From NCBI RefSeq assembly GCF_029774175.1, contig NZ_CP103834.1, positions 1,002,501-1,066,500 of the forward strand: a stretch of DNA of 64,000 nucleotides. Reading direction: 5' to 3'. A model generated the notes under the pieces. The model saw nothing but the letters and a program-made list of their open reading frames with translations, made no database searches and had not been told where the DNA came from. Made by a program: the position numbers and the translations under genes. Of this stretch, positions 18,382-26,880 are shown one piece after another; the first letter of the stretch is position 1, and every line of letters starts with the position of its first letter. The DNA is from Actinobacillus genomosp. 1. GTDB taxonomy: Bacteria; Pseudomonadota; Gammaproteobacteria; Enterobacterales; Pasteurellaceae.

Positions 18382-19956
18382 ATGACTTCTCATTTTTCTC
18401 ATAACGACTCACGTCGCCACTTCATGAAGCTTCTTGCCGGTGTCGGAGCAGGCTTTGCATTCTCCGGTACCTTAGGTACTTTCTCTAATAATGCATTTGC
18501 CGCAGCAGGTAAAAGTATTGAAGCAGGGATTGCTTATCCGATCTCAACCGGTTTTGACCCGCTTACTTCAAGCGGTGCATCTTCTATGGCGGCGAACTTA
18601 CATATTTTTGAAGGTTTAGTGGATTTACACCCGGCAACTCGCCAACCTTATCTTGCTTTAGCGGCAAAAGAGCCGGAACAAAAAGATGAGGTGACATACC
18701 ATATCACCTTACGTGAAGGGGCAACCTTCCACGATGGTAAACCGGTTACCACCGCAGATGTGGTTTACTCGTTTGAACGTGTGTTAGATCCGGCTAAAGC
18801 TTCACTGTTCGCGCAATTTATTCCGTTTATTGCTTCAGTGAAAGCACTCGACGATAAAGTGGTGGAATTTAAATTAAAATATCCGTTTGCTCTATTTAAA
18901 GAACGTTTAACCATCGTGAAAATCGTTCCTAAACATATTGTTGAAGCCGGTCAATCCGCATTTGATGCCAAACCTATCGGCTCCGGCCCTTATAAATTTG
19001 TGTCTGCAACCAAAGATGACCGTATTGTCTTTGAAGCCAATACCGCTTATAACGGTATGTATCCGGCTAAAGTAGATAAAATGACGTGGTTCTTATTATC
19101 AGATGATGCCGCTCGTGTAACCGCACAAGAATCCGGTCGTGTACAAGCGATTGAATCCGTACCGTATCTCGATGCCGAACGCTTAAAACGCAAAGGAAAA
19201 GTGGAATCGGTACAATCTTTCGGATTATTGTTCTTAATGTTTAACTGTGAAAAAGCACCGTTTGATAACCCGAAAGTACGCCAAGCATTACATTACGGTT
19301 TAGATACGCAAAAACTTATTGATATTGTATTCTTAGGTAATGCCAAAGCGGCAAGCTCTTATGTACAAGACACTCACCCTGATTATGTTAAAGCTGCCAG
19401 CCAATATGACTTCGATAAAGCAAAAGCCGAAAGTTTATTAGCGGAAGCCGGTATCAAAGAATTAAAATTCGAATTACTCGCAACCGACCACGCTTGGGTG
19501 AAAGAGTGTGCGCCGCTTATTCTCGAATCTTGGAATGCGTTAAAAGGCGTGAAAGTCACACTTCAACATTTACAATCCGGTGCGTTATATGGCACGCATG
19601 TTGATAAAGGTGCATTTGAAGTGGTTATCGCACCGGGCGATCCGTCCGTATTCGGTAACGACTTAGACTTATTATTAAGCTGGTGGTACCGCGGTGACGT
19701 ATGGCCGAAACGCCGTTTCCGTTGGGCAAATACGCCTGAATACGCCGAAGTGCAAAAATTATTGGATGAAGCCGCAAAAAATCCGGCAGGTGCAAAAGCA
19801 GCATGGACAAAAGCAATCAATATTATTGCCGAACAAGTGCCTCTTTACCCGATCGTTCATCGTAAATTACCGACCGCATGGAGCGATAAATCACTTACCG
19901 ATTTCCAACCGCTACCGACAACCGGCCTGTCATTCTTAGGTGTGGGTCGTAAATAA
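18382..19956 (+). CDS. Tat-exported family 5 solute-binding protein of a peptide/nickel-type ABC importer
   Basis: 524 residues. The N-terminus carries a twin-arginine motif SRRHFMK (residues 10-16), a hydrophobic segment LLAGVGAGFAFSGTLGTF and an AFA-A cleavage site near residue 41. The body has the SBP family 5 hallmarks: HIFEGLVDLHP, YHITLREGATFHDGKPVTTADVVYSFERVLDP, GSGPYKF and NPKVRQALHYGLD. Family members bind peptides, nickel chelates, heme or opines. Most use the Sec pathway, so Tat export suggests folding or ligand loading before export. First gene of an operon with two permease domains and two ATPase domains, under a predicted CRP promoter. The start has AAGAGGTG upstream. Ligand unknown. 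Confidence 0.88.
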   Translation: MTSHFSHNDSRRHFMKLLAGVGAGFAFSGTLGTFSNNAFAAAGKSIEAGIAYPISTGFDPLTSSGASSMAANLHIFEGLVDLHPATRQPYLALAAKEPEQKDEVTYHITLREGATFHDGKPVTTADVVYSFERVLDPAKASLFAQFIPFIASVKALDDKVVEFKLKYPFALFKERLTIVKIVPKHIVEAGQSAFDAKPIGSGPYKFVSATKDDRIVFEANTAYNGMYPAKVDKMTWFLLSDDAARVTAQESGRVQAIESVPYLDAERLKRKGKVESVQSFGLLFLMFNCEKAPFDNPKVRQALHYGLDTQKLIDIVFLGNAKAASSYVQDTHPDYVKAASQYDFDKAKAESLLAEAGIKELKFELLATDHAWVKECAPLILESWNALKGVKVTLQHLQSGALYGTHVDKGAFEVVIAPGDPSVFGNDLDLLLSWWYRGDVWPKRRFRWANTPEYAEVQKLLDEAAKNPAGAKAAWTKAINIIAEQVPLYPIVHRKLPTAWSDKSLTDFQPLPTTGLSFLGVGRK

Positions 19957-19966
19957 TCTCTAATAC

Positions 19967-20000
19967 ATGCCCTTTGTTATGCAAAGGCAAAGGGCATTCT
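19967..20000 (+). terminator. Intercistronic hairpin after the binding-protein gene
   Basis: ATGCCCTTTG (19967-19976) pairs perfectly with CAAAGGGCAT (19988-19997), then TCTT. Such hairpins after binding-protein genes usually stabilise the upstream mRNA or reduce read-through into the permease genes. Confidence 0.65.
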
Positions 20001-20055
20001 TAATAACTATCTTCATTACATCTTATATTTACCCTTCTAAAATGAGGGAGGCTCA

Positions 20056-21009
20056 ATGGAAATCATCCTTCGTCTTTTATTTCGTCGTCTAATGGCTTTA
20101 CCGATTATGATTCTCGGAGTTACAGCCTTAGTCTTCATCGTATTGCAATTTACACCGGGCGATCCTGCTACGGTTGCGTTAGGGGAAAGTGCCAGTGAAG
20201 CGGCAAAAGAAATTTATCGAGAACAACACGGCTTAAATGATCCTGTGGTTGTACAGTATTTCCGCTTCCTCGGTAATTTATTCGTACTGGATTTCGGTAT
20301 GACTACACCGCCTGAACAGCCGATTATCGATATGATTGCCAAAGCATTTCCGCTAACCTTACAACTGACTTTTATCGGGGTATTTTTAGCGGCAATCGTT
20401 TCTTTCTCGTTAGGTATTCTTGCCGCGCTTTATCGTGACCGTTGGGTCGATCAAGTGATTCGTTTAGTATCGGTCGCAGCGGTTGCGACACCGTCTTTCT
20501 GGCTTGGTATCTTACTGATTCAATACTTTTCTTTAAAACTGGATTGGTTACCGTCCGGTGGTTTTGTACCGTTCAGTGAGGATCCGAACGAATATTTCCG
20601 TTCGATGATTTTACCGTCACTTGCACTTGCAGTGCCTGTTTGTGCCTCATTAATTCGTGTCGTGCGTACCACAATGGTGGAAGAAATGGATAAAGATTAC
20701 GTGCGTACCGCAATTGGTAACGGTGTGCCTTACTCAACCGTGATTCGCCATAATGTCTTACGAAATGCCTTAATCACACCGGTGACCGTACTTGGTTTAC
20801 GCGTCGGCTATTTACTTGGCGGTGCGGTGGTAATCGAACAAATTTTTGACCTACCGGGTATGGGTAAACTTATCTTTAACGGTATCGTGAATCACGACTT
20901 ACACTTAGTGCAAGGTGTGGTACTTACTATCGCCTTTACCTTCGTATTAGTTAATATCATTGTTGATATTCTCTATTTGCTCATCAATCCAAAAATTCGG
21001 AGTCTATAA
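20056..21009 (+). CDS. ABC importer permease (DppB/OppB type)
   Basis: 317 residues. It has an N-terminal span with GVTALVFIVLQFTPGDPATVALGESAS, typical of DppB/OppB/NikB, then about five more spans. The EAA coupling motif is in KDYVRTAIGNGVPYSTVIRHNVLRNALITPV (~residues 215-245). LGGAVVIEQIFDLPGMGKLIFNGI is conserved. The stop overlaps the next start by one base (TAATG), so the two permease units are translationally coupled and should form the transmembrane heterodimer. Confidence 0.92.
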   Translation: MEIILRLLFRRLMALPIMILGVTALVFIVLQFTPGDPATVALGESASEAAKEIYREQHGLNDPVVVQYFRFLGNLFVLDFGMTTPPEQPIIDMIAKAFPLTLQLTFIGVFLAAIVSFSLGILAALYRDRWVDQVIRLVSVAAVATPSFWLGILLIQYFSLKLDWLPSGGFVPFSEDPNEYFRSMILPSLALAVPVCASLIRVVRTTMVEEMDKDYVRTAIGNGVPYSTVIRHNVLRNALITPVTVLGLRVGYLLGGAVVIEQIFDLPGMGKLIFNGIVNHDLHLVQGVVLTIAFTFVLVNIIVDILYLLINPKIRSL

Positions 21010-22982
21010 TGTTTCGTCAAGGATTAGCCGCTCGACTAGCTAACGGTGGCGCTAGATTTAGAGCATTATCAACCAGTTCAAAAATTGCATTGATTTTCAT
21101 TTTATTTGTGGCTTGTATTGCAATTTTAGCCCCGATTGTCGCCCCGTATGATCCCTTACAAACCCTTCGACCGGTGCAAGCACCGAGCGGTGACTATCTA
21201 TTCGGTACCGACCGTTTAGGGCGTGATATTTTTTCCCGTATGGTTTGGGGGGCAAGAACTTCACTCTTTATCGGTTTAGGTGCGGTAGGGGTTGCTATCT
21301 TGTTTGGTGGCATTCTAGGTGCTACCGCCGCCACCGCCGATAAATTCGGTAACGAAGTGATCATGCGTTTAATGGATATTTTAATGGCATTTCCGGGTAT
21401 TGCACTTGCCGCAGTATTACTCGCAACCTTTGGTAATTCAGTGCCGGTAATTATCATTACGATAGCGGTCGTTTATACTCCACAACTTGCAAGGGTAGTC
21501 CGTGCGAATGTCGTATCCCAATGGGAAGAAGATTATGTACGTGCCGAACGAGTGTTAGGCGGCAGCCGTACTTATATTTTACTAAAACACGTTGTGCGTA
21601 ACACGGCTGCACCGGTATTAGTATTCGCTACGGTAATGGTGGCGGATGCAATCGTATTTGAAGCGTCTCTTTCATTCTTAGGTGCCGGCGTACAACCGCC
21701 GTTCCCGTCTTGGGGTAATATTTTATCTGAAGGTCGTAACCTTGTACTTAGTGGTTTCTGGTGGGCGACAACCTTTGCCGGGATTATGATTTTGCTTACC
21801 GTATTAGCATTAAATATCTTGGCGGAAGGTTTAACCGATGCGTTAGTGAATCCGAAACTCAAAACATCACCACAAACCAAAGAAGATGTCGCAAAACCGC
21901 TTTCTACCGATGTACAAGAAGCGATGGCGGAAACGCTCGCATTAAAACGTTATTTATTAAAATTACATGAAAAAGAAACCGCTCGTACTGACCGTATGCA
22001 ATTAAATGCCAATGCGAAACCGATTTTACAAGTGAAAAATTTATCAATTCGCTTCCCGAATCGTTACGGTGAAATTCCGCTGGTTGATAACATCAGCTTT
22101 ACCGTACATGAAGGCGAAACCATGGGCTTAGTCGGTGAATCCGGTTGCGGTAAATCAATTACCGCATTCTCTATTATGGGTTTATTACCGAAAACCGCCC
22201 AGATCACCGGTGAAATCTTATTTACCGATCGTAGCGGTAAACAACACGATTTACTTAAATCGGAACAACTCAATGCGTTGAGAGGCCATGAAATTTCAAT
22301 GATTTACCAAGATGCGTTAAGTGCGCTTAACCCGTCTATGCGAATCAAAGATCAAATGGCACAGCTGATTAGCCGAGGTGGAAAACAAAGCGCAGAAACC
22401 TTATTGCAATGGGTAAAACTCGATCCGGAAAAAACACTTAATCGTTATCCGCATGAGCTTTCAGGCGGACAGCGTCAGCGTGTATTGATTGCAATGGCAC
22501 TCGCTCGTGAGCCTAAATTATTAATCGCCGATGAACCGACCACTGCACTCGATGTTGTGGTACAAGCCGAAGTGATCAAACTCTTAAACGAATTACGTGA
22601 AAAACTCGGTTTTGCAATGGTGTTCGTCAGTCACGATCTCGCACTTGTGGCACAAATGGCACACCACATCACGGTCATGTATGCAGGCCAAGTAGTTGAA
22701 GCGGCACCTACTACACCGCTTTTAGCAAATCCGACTCACGAATATACGCGTGGTTTACTAGGCTCTGTTCTCTCAACCGAATTACGAGCCGAACGCTTAT
22801 ATCAAATTCCGGGTAGCGTACCGTCACCATTCGACTTTGCGAAAGGTGACCGCTTCGCCAGTCGTTCATTACGTCCGGAAGCGGATCCGGAACAACATTT
22901 ACAACTGGTTGCCACCGATGATCACCCACAACATTTTTGGGCGTCACATTTAGCAACACAAGAAAAACGCGTGGAGGGATAA
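21009..22982 (+). CDS. Fused ABC permease and ATPase (DppC-DppD type)
   Basis: 657 residues in one uninterrupted frame. Residues ~1-285 are a DppC-type permease (APYDPLQT, LFGTDRLGRDIFSRMVWGARTSL, EAA loop EEDYVRAERVLGGSRTYILLKHVV). A ~50-residue charged linker follows. Residues ~340-657 are a DppD-type ATPase with Walker A GESGCGKS (~375), signature LSGGQRQRV, Walker B LLIADEPTTALD and the C-terminal GSVPSPFDFAKGDRFASR segment. The usual zinc/iron-sulfur-type Cys cluster near the DppD C-terminus (CxxRCP) is replaced, since no Cys is seen there. In most bacteria these are two genes. Confidence 0.9.
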   Translation: MFRQGLAARLANGGARFRALSTSSKIALIFILFVACIAILAPIVAPYDPLQTLRPVQAPSGDYLFGTDRLGRDIFSRMVWGARTSLFIGLGAVGVAILFGGILGATAATADKFGNEVIMRLMDILMAFPGIALAAVLLATFGNSVPVIIITIAVVYTPQLARVVRANVVSQWEEDYVRAERVLGGSRTYILLKHVVRNTAAPVLVFATVMVADAIVFEASLSFLGAGVQPPFPSWGNILSEGRNLVLSGFWWATTFAGIMILLTVLALNILAEGLTDALVNPKLKTSPQTKEDVAKPLSTDVQEAMAETLALKRYLLKLHEKETARTDRMQLNANAKPILQVKNLSIRFPNRYGEIPLVDNISFTVHEGETMGLVGESGCGKSITAFSIMGLLPKTAQITGEILFTDRSGKQHDLLKSEQLNALRGHEISMIYQDALSALNPSMRIKDQMAQLISRGGKQSAETLLQWVKLDPEKTLNRYPHELSGGQRQRVLIAMALAREPKLLIADEPTTALDVVVQAEVIKLLNELREKLGFAMVFVSHDLALVAQMAHHITVMYAGQVVEAAPTTPLLANPTHEYTRGLLGSVLSTELRAERLYQIPGSVPSPFDFAKGDRFASRSLRPEADPEQHLQLVATDDHPQHFWASHLATQEKRVEG

Positions 22983-22985
22983 CTC

Positions 22986-23792
22986 ATGAGTATGAAAGTG
23001 TTAAAAGAACAACCGATTCTTGAATTATCCGATATTGTGATGCAATTTGCCTCTCGAGACGGTACTTTATTTAATCCGAAAAAATTCACGGCGGTAGATA
23101 ATGTCAGTTTATCAATCTATGCGGGGGAAACGGTCGGGTTAGTCGGTCAATCCGGCTGCGGTAAATCAACTTTAGCCAGTATTATGATCGGCTTGCAAAA
23201 GCCGACTTCCGGCACGGTCAAATTTAACGGCTTACAAATGAAATACGGCAGCACCGAAGCCCGTAAACAGTTTGGTCGTCAAGTTTCGGTCATTTTCCAG
23301 GATCCGGCAACCGCGCTCAATCCTCGTATGCGTGTATTGGATATTTTAAAAGATCCGATGGATATCCATAACGTATTGCAACCGCACGAACGAGAAAAAC
23401 GAGTGTACGAATTACTCTCTCGAGTCGGTTTACCTCGTTCCGCTGCTTTAGTCGAGCCGACCCGTTTATCCGGTGGTCAAAAACAACGGGTAGCTATCGC
23501 CAGAGCATTAGCACTCAATCCGAAACTGATTGTTGCCGATGAACCGACTTCTGCACTTGACGTATCGGTACGGGCGCAAGTATTAAATTTACTTGCTGAT
23601 CTTAAAAAAGAGCTGAATCTTGCTATGGTGTTTATCTCCCACGATTTACAAACCGTACATCAAGTTTCGGATCGCATTGTCGTAATGAACGGCGGAAAAG
23701 TGGTGGAAACCGGCAGTTCAAGCGAAGTATTTAATTCGCCAAAAGAGGAATACACTCGTACGCTGATTAATGCCGCACCGTCATTGTTATAA
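22986..23792 (+). CDS. ABC importer ATPase (DppF/OppF type)
   Basis: 268 residues. Walker A GQSGCGKST (~50-58), signature LSGGQKQRVAIARAL, Walker B LIVADEPTSALDVSV and H-loop VFISHDL are all intact. It is shorter than OppF (about 330) because the C-terminal oligopeptide-specific extension is mostly missing. GGAGGG precedes ATG 22986. It should pair with the ATPase half of the fused protein to make the NBD dimer. Last importer gene before the hairpin at 23808. Confidence 0.9.
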   Translation: MSMKVLKEQPILELSDIVMQFASRDGTLFNPKKFTAVDNVSLSIYAGETVGLVGQSGCGKSTLASIMIGLQKPTSGTVKFNGLQMKYGSTEARKQFGRQVSVIFQDPATALNPRMRVLDILKDPMDIHNVLQPHEREKRVYELLSRVGLPRSAALVEPTRLSGGQKQRVAIARALALNPKLIVADEPTSALDVSVRAQVLNLLADLKKELNLAMVFISHDLQTVHQVSDRIVVMNGGKVVETGSSSEVFNSPKEEYTRTLINAAPSLL

Positions 23793-23807
23793 TTTATGCT
23801 ACATTCA

Positions 23808-23830
23808 GGGCAGGTTTATCCTGCCCTTTT
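23808..23830 (+). terminator. Intrinsic terminator after the ABC importer genes
   Basis: GGGCAGG (23808-23814), loop TTTAT, CCTGCCC (23820-23826), then TTTT. It lies only 13 bases before the preferred start of the flavoprotein gene. Confidence 0.75.
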
Positions 23831-23843
23831 ATCTATATCCATT

Positions 23844-25436
23844 ATGCAATCAATTCAAATTACTCAAACGATTTATAGCGACTTACTTATCGTTGGCTCC
23901 GGTATTGCCGGGCTTGCTGCTGCGGTTGAAGCGGAACGACTTGGGCTGAAAACCACATTAATCAGCAAAGCCCCCATTGGTTCAGGCGCGAGCTTCTTTC
24001 CGTTAAAAGCCACATTAGGTATTCAAGTGACCGGTGAAAATGACTCGGAAAAATTCCAACAAGATATTGAACGTGTCGGCAAAGGCAGAACCAATCCGAA
24101 AGTAGTCAAAGCTTATATTGAAGATTCGCCCCAAGCGATTGAATTACTCGAACAAATCGGCTTTAAGCCTTGGCTACGCAACGACAATCGTCCAGCTTGT
24201 TTTGCCGAGTATTCACGCCCTATTTATCTGATCAATAATTGGCGAGAAGCCGCTCAACGGGCAAAACAAATTCTTGATAGCCAATCCACTAATGTTTATG
24301 AACAAGCGACCTTACTGCATATTGTTACCGAACAAAATCAAGTACAAGGAGCGGTATTTAGCCTGAACATAAGCGGTCAAATTTGCTATATTTTTTGCAA
24401 AACCAGCCAAATTATTTTAGCCAGCGGCGGTATTGCCGGCTTATATAAAGACAATCTTTATCCGGCGGATATTATCGGCTCAACGCATTTCATTGCTCAA
24501 CAAGCCGGTGCAAAATTGACCAATCTTGCCTTTATTCAATTTATTCCCTCTTTTGTCGAACCGAAATATAAAGTGTTATTTGGCGAACATACGCTGAAAT
24601 ACGTCACTAAAATTACTGATGAAAATGGGCAAGATCTATTTTCTCATCTGACTCAAACACAATTTCAACAAATGATGTTAGCCCGTAGCCATTATGCACC
24701 GTTTAGTGTGGATTTCCCTTGTGTCGAATTTGATTTGGTGATGATGAAGCATTTATTGACTAACCCGCAGCAAAAAGGCATTTACCTGCACTATAGCCCT
24801 GAGCTTTATCAAGATGAACAAGAATTTTATACGGTTTATCTTAATTGGTTACGCCAAGAAGTAGGGATAGATTTGGTTAAAGATAAAATTGCTATCGCAC
24901 CATTTGCCCACAGTTGTAACGGCGGAGTTGAGATTAACGAGAATGGCGAATCTTGTGTCACCGGATTATTTGCGATTGGTGAAATCGCCCATTGTATTGA
25001 GGGAGCAAACCGCTTAGGAGGCAATTCGGTCGGTGGTGGCTTGGTATTCGCCAAACGAGCGGTAGCACAAGCGGTCAAAAATTTGCAAAAAATCACCAAA
25101 ATTCAACCGCTTGCAAACACTAACACTTATCGTTTACAGGCTGAAAAAGTGCTTAACCGGTTAAACAATCCAAACGGCGATAATTCCCTGTTTGCCAGTG
25201 AGCTGCTCAAACAAATTCGTGAACAAATGGCTCGTTTTGCTAATGTGTATCGCACCAAAGCAAACTTGAGCTTATTGCAGAACGAACTGCGACAGTTCGA
25301 AAAACGTTTTAATCCGATTGCACATCATCAGAAACAAGGCATCGAAATCTTTTATGCGCTAAAAACCGCACAGCTTGTGGTTTTGCAAATGCTAAACGAA
25401 CCGAATAGTTTAGGCGCGCATTACTTATGCCGATGA
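23844..25436 (+). CDS. FAD-binding protein of the fumarate reductase / L-aspartate oxidase (NadB) superfamily
   Basis: 530 residues from ATG 23844. An upstream in-frame ATG at 23796 would translate through the terminator hairpin and has no better ribosome site; neither start has a clear one. The dinucleotide-binding motif LLIVGSGIAGLAAAVEAERLGL is at residues ~14-35. A superfamily-type active-site region APFAHSCNGGVEINENGESCVTGLFAIGEIAHCIEGANRLGGNSVGGGLVFAKRA lies at ~350-405. The N-terminal TSFFPLKATLG-like loop (GSGASFFPLKA) replaces the NadB STNPAQGG-type segment, so true aspartate oxidase activity is doubtful. It closes the ABC-importer locus, suggesting oxidation or reduction of the imported compound. 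Confidence 0.78.
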   Translation: MQSIQITQTIYSDLLIVGSGIAGLAAAVEAERLGLKTTLISKAPIGSGASFFPLKATLGIQVTGENDSEKFQQDIERVGKGRTNPKVVKAYIEDSPQAIELLEQIGFKPWLRNDNRPACFAEYSRPIYLINNWREAAQRAKQILDSQSTNVYEQATLLHIVTEQNQVQGAVFSLNISGQICYIFCKTSQIILASGGIAGLYKDNLYPADIIGSTHFIAQQAGAKLTNLAFIQFIPSFVEPKYKVLFGEHTLKYVTKITDENGQDLFSHLTQTQFQQMMLARSHYAPFSVDFPCVEFDLVMMKHLLTNPQQKGIYLHYSPELYQDEQEFYTVYLNWLRQEVGIDLVKDKIAIAPFAHSCNGGVEINENGESCVTGLFAIGEIAHCIEGANRLGGNSVGGGLVFAKRAVAQAVKNLQKITKIQPLANTNTYRLQAEKVLNRLNNPNGDNSLFASELLKQIREQMARFANVYRTKANLSLLQNELRQFEKRFNPIAHHQKQGIEIFYALKTAQLVVLQMLNEPNSLGAHYLCR

Positions 25437-25460
25437 GTAATAAAACAAAATACAAAAATA

Positions 25461-25487
25461 AAGGGCAAGATAAAATCTTGCCCTTTT
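25461..25487. terminator. Bidirectional terminator
   Basis: AAGGGCAAGA (25461-25470), loop TAAAA, TCTTGCCCTTTT (25476-25487), between the convergent flavoprotein gene and the MetE-like gene. Confidence 0.85.
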
Positions 25488-25504
25488 GATCATCCGTTTA
25501 ATAA

Positions 25505-26653
25505 TTATTTGCCCCAAACTTCTTCGCTGATTTCACGAATAAAGTTCAGTTTTGCCCATTGTTGCTCTTCTGTCAGAATATTACCTTCTTCAGTTGACGC
25601 AAAGCCGCATTGCGGACTTAAACAAAGCTGGTTGATGTCCACATATTGTGCCGCTTCTTGAATACGAGCAATTACTTCATCACGATTTTCTAATTCACCG
25701 TCTTTTGAGGTGATTAAGCCTAAAACTACTTGTTGATCTTTGATAAAACGTAACGGTTTGAAATCACCCGAACGATCAGAATCGTACTCTAAGAAGAAAC
25801 CGTCAATGCGGCACGTGCCGAATAAGGTTTCCGCCACCGGCTCATAACCACCTGCCGAGAACCAGGTTGAACGGAAGTTACCACGGCAAATATGCATCGT
25901 AATGGCAATATCATCCGCCGGTTTTGCATCAACGATTTTATTAACCATATACACGTAATCTTTGGCAATTTGGTCTAAATCTAAACCACGTGCTTTATAG
26001 GCTGCACGTTTGTCCTCGGCACAAAATTCGCCCCAGCTGGTATCATCTAATTGTAAATTACGGCAACCTAATTTATAGAACACGTTCATCGCTTTGATAT
26101 ACGCATCGGCAATATCGTCTAACAATAACTGGTTGTTATTTTCATAACGTGCAATCGGCTGATAATCTTCCGCACGTACATTAGTAATTAAATGTAACAT
26201 TGACGGCGAAGGAATCGTGAATTTCACTTCCGTTTCACCGGCAATTTTTTGTAGCGAACGGAAATGTTCTACAAACGGGTGCGATTCCGAAAAATCCACT
26301 TTATCGACAATTTTAATCGTTTTCGGACGTACGCTGTGATGTTTAAATTGTACCGAGAACTTCTCTGCGTCCACTTCCTGAATACCGTCTAATGCGGCTA
26401 AAAAATCCATATGCCAAAAGGTACGACGAAATTCGCCGTCAGTTACCGCATGTAAACCAACTGCTTTTTGATGTTCAACTAATTTTGCAATTTCCGCATC
26501 TTCTACTTGGGTTAAATCCGCACAAGAAATATCTCCGCATGAACATTGCTGACGAGCTTGTTTAATCGGATCGGTACGTAAGAAACTCCCTACGATATCA
26601 AAACGATAAGGTGCGGAAGTACGTTGTGTTGCGTTAGGGAAAAGTTTAGACAT
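25505..26653 (-). CDS. MetE C-terminal-domain-like methyltransferase (core MetE family)
   Basis: 382 residues, about half the length of MetE and resembling only its catalytic C-terminal barrel (the group with B. subtilis YxjG/YxjH). The zinc ligands of MetE are conserved as His and Cys in ITMHICRGNFRS and Cys in LCLSPQCGFAS. FDIVGSFLRT at the N-terminus and LQLDDTSWGEFC (substrate Asp) are also family motifs. It should transfer a methyl group to homocysteine or a related thiol; the donor is unknown because the N-terminal folate domain is absent. The start is ATG 26653 with AGGA eight bases upstream; the ATG at 26662 lies on the ribosome site itself. Divergent from metF over MetR-like boxes. 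Confidence 0.85.
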   Translation of the reverse strand: MSKLFPNATQRTSAPYRFDIVGSFLRTDPIKQARQQCSCGDISCADLTQVEDAEIAKLVEHQKAVGLHAVTDGEFRRTFWHMDFLAALDGIQEVDAEKFSVQFKHHSVRPKTIKIVDKVDFSESHPFVEHFRSLQKIAGETEVKFTIPSPSMLHLITNVRAEDYQPIARYENNNQLLLDDIADAYIKAMNVFYKLGCRNLQLDDTSWGEFCAEDKRAAYKARGLDLDQIAKDYVYMVNKIVDAKPADDIAITMHICRGNFRSTWFSAGGYEPVAETLFGTCRIDGFFLEYDSDRSGDFKPLRFIKDQQVVLGLITSKDGELENRDEVIARIQEAAQYVDINQLCLSPQCGFASTEEGNILTEEQQWAKLNFIREISEEVWGK

Positions 26654-26743
26654 AGTAATCATTCCTAATATATAAATATAACGTTTTGTTTATTTTAACA
26701 AACTTCCGTTTATTTGGTTCTTGAAAAATTTTATATCTCTACA

Positions 26744-26756
26744 TGAATTTGATTCA
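26744..26756. promoter_or_regulatory. MetR-like binding site, perfect copy
   Basis: TGAA-TTTGA-TTCA, an exact match to the MetR consensus TGAA-N5-TTCA, in the divergent MetE-like/metF promoter region. Confidence 0.6.
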
Positions 26757-26777
26757 TAATTACTTCACTTCCATAAA

Positions 26778-26790
26778 TGAATTTGATTAA
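26778..26790. promoter_or_regulatory. MetR-like binding site, degenerate second copy
   Basis: TGAA-TTTGA-TTAA, one mismatch to the consensus and the same N5 as the first site, 34 bases downstream. A third weak copy TGAA-ATTGA-TTTA lies at 26809-26821. Confidence 0.4.
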
Positions 26791-26880
26791 TAAAAAATAT
26801 GAAAATAATGAAATTGATTTAATTAGCTCGGCATTTTACAGTGTTCTCATCACAATCAGAATAAAACGGAGACACTTATT

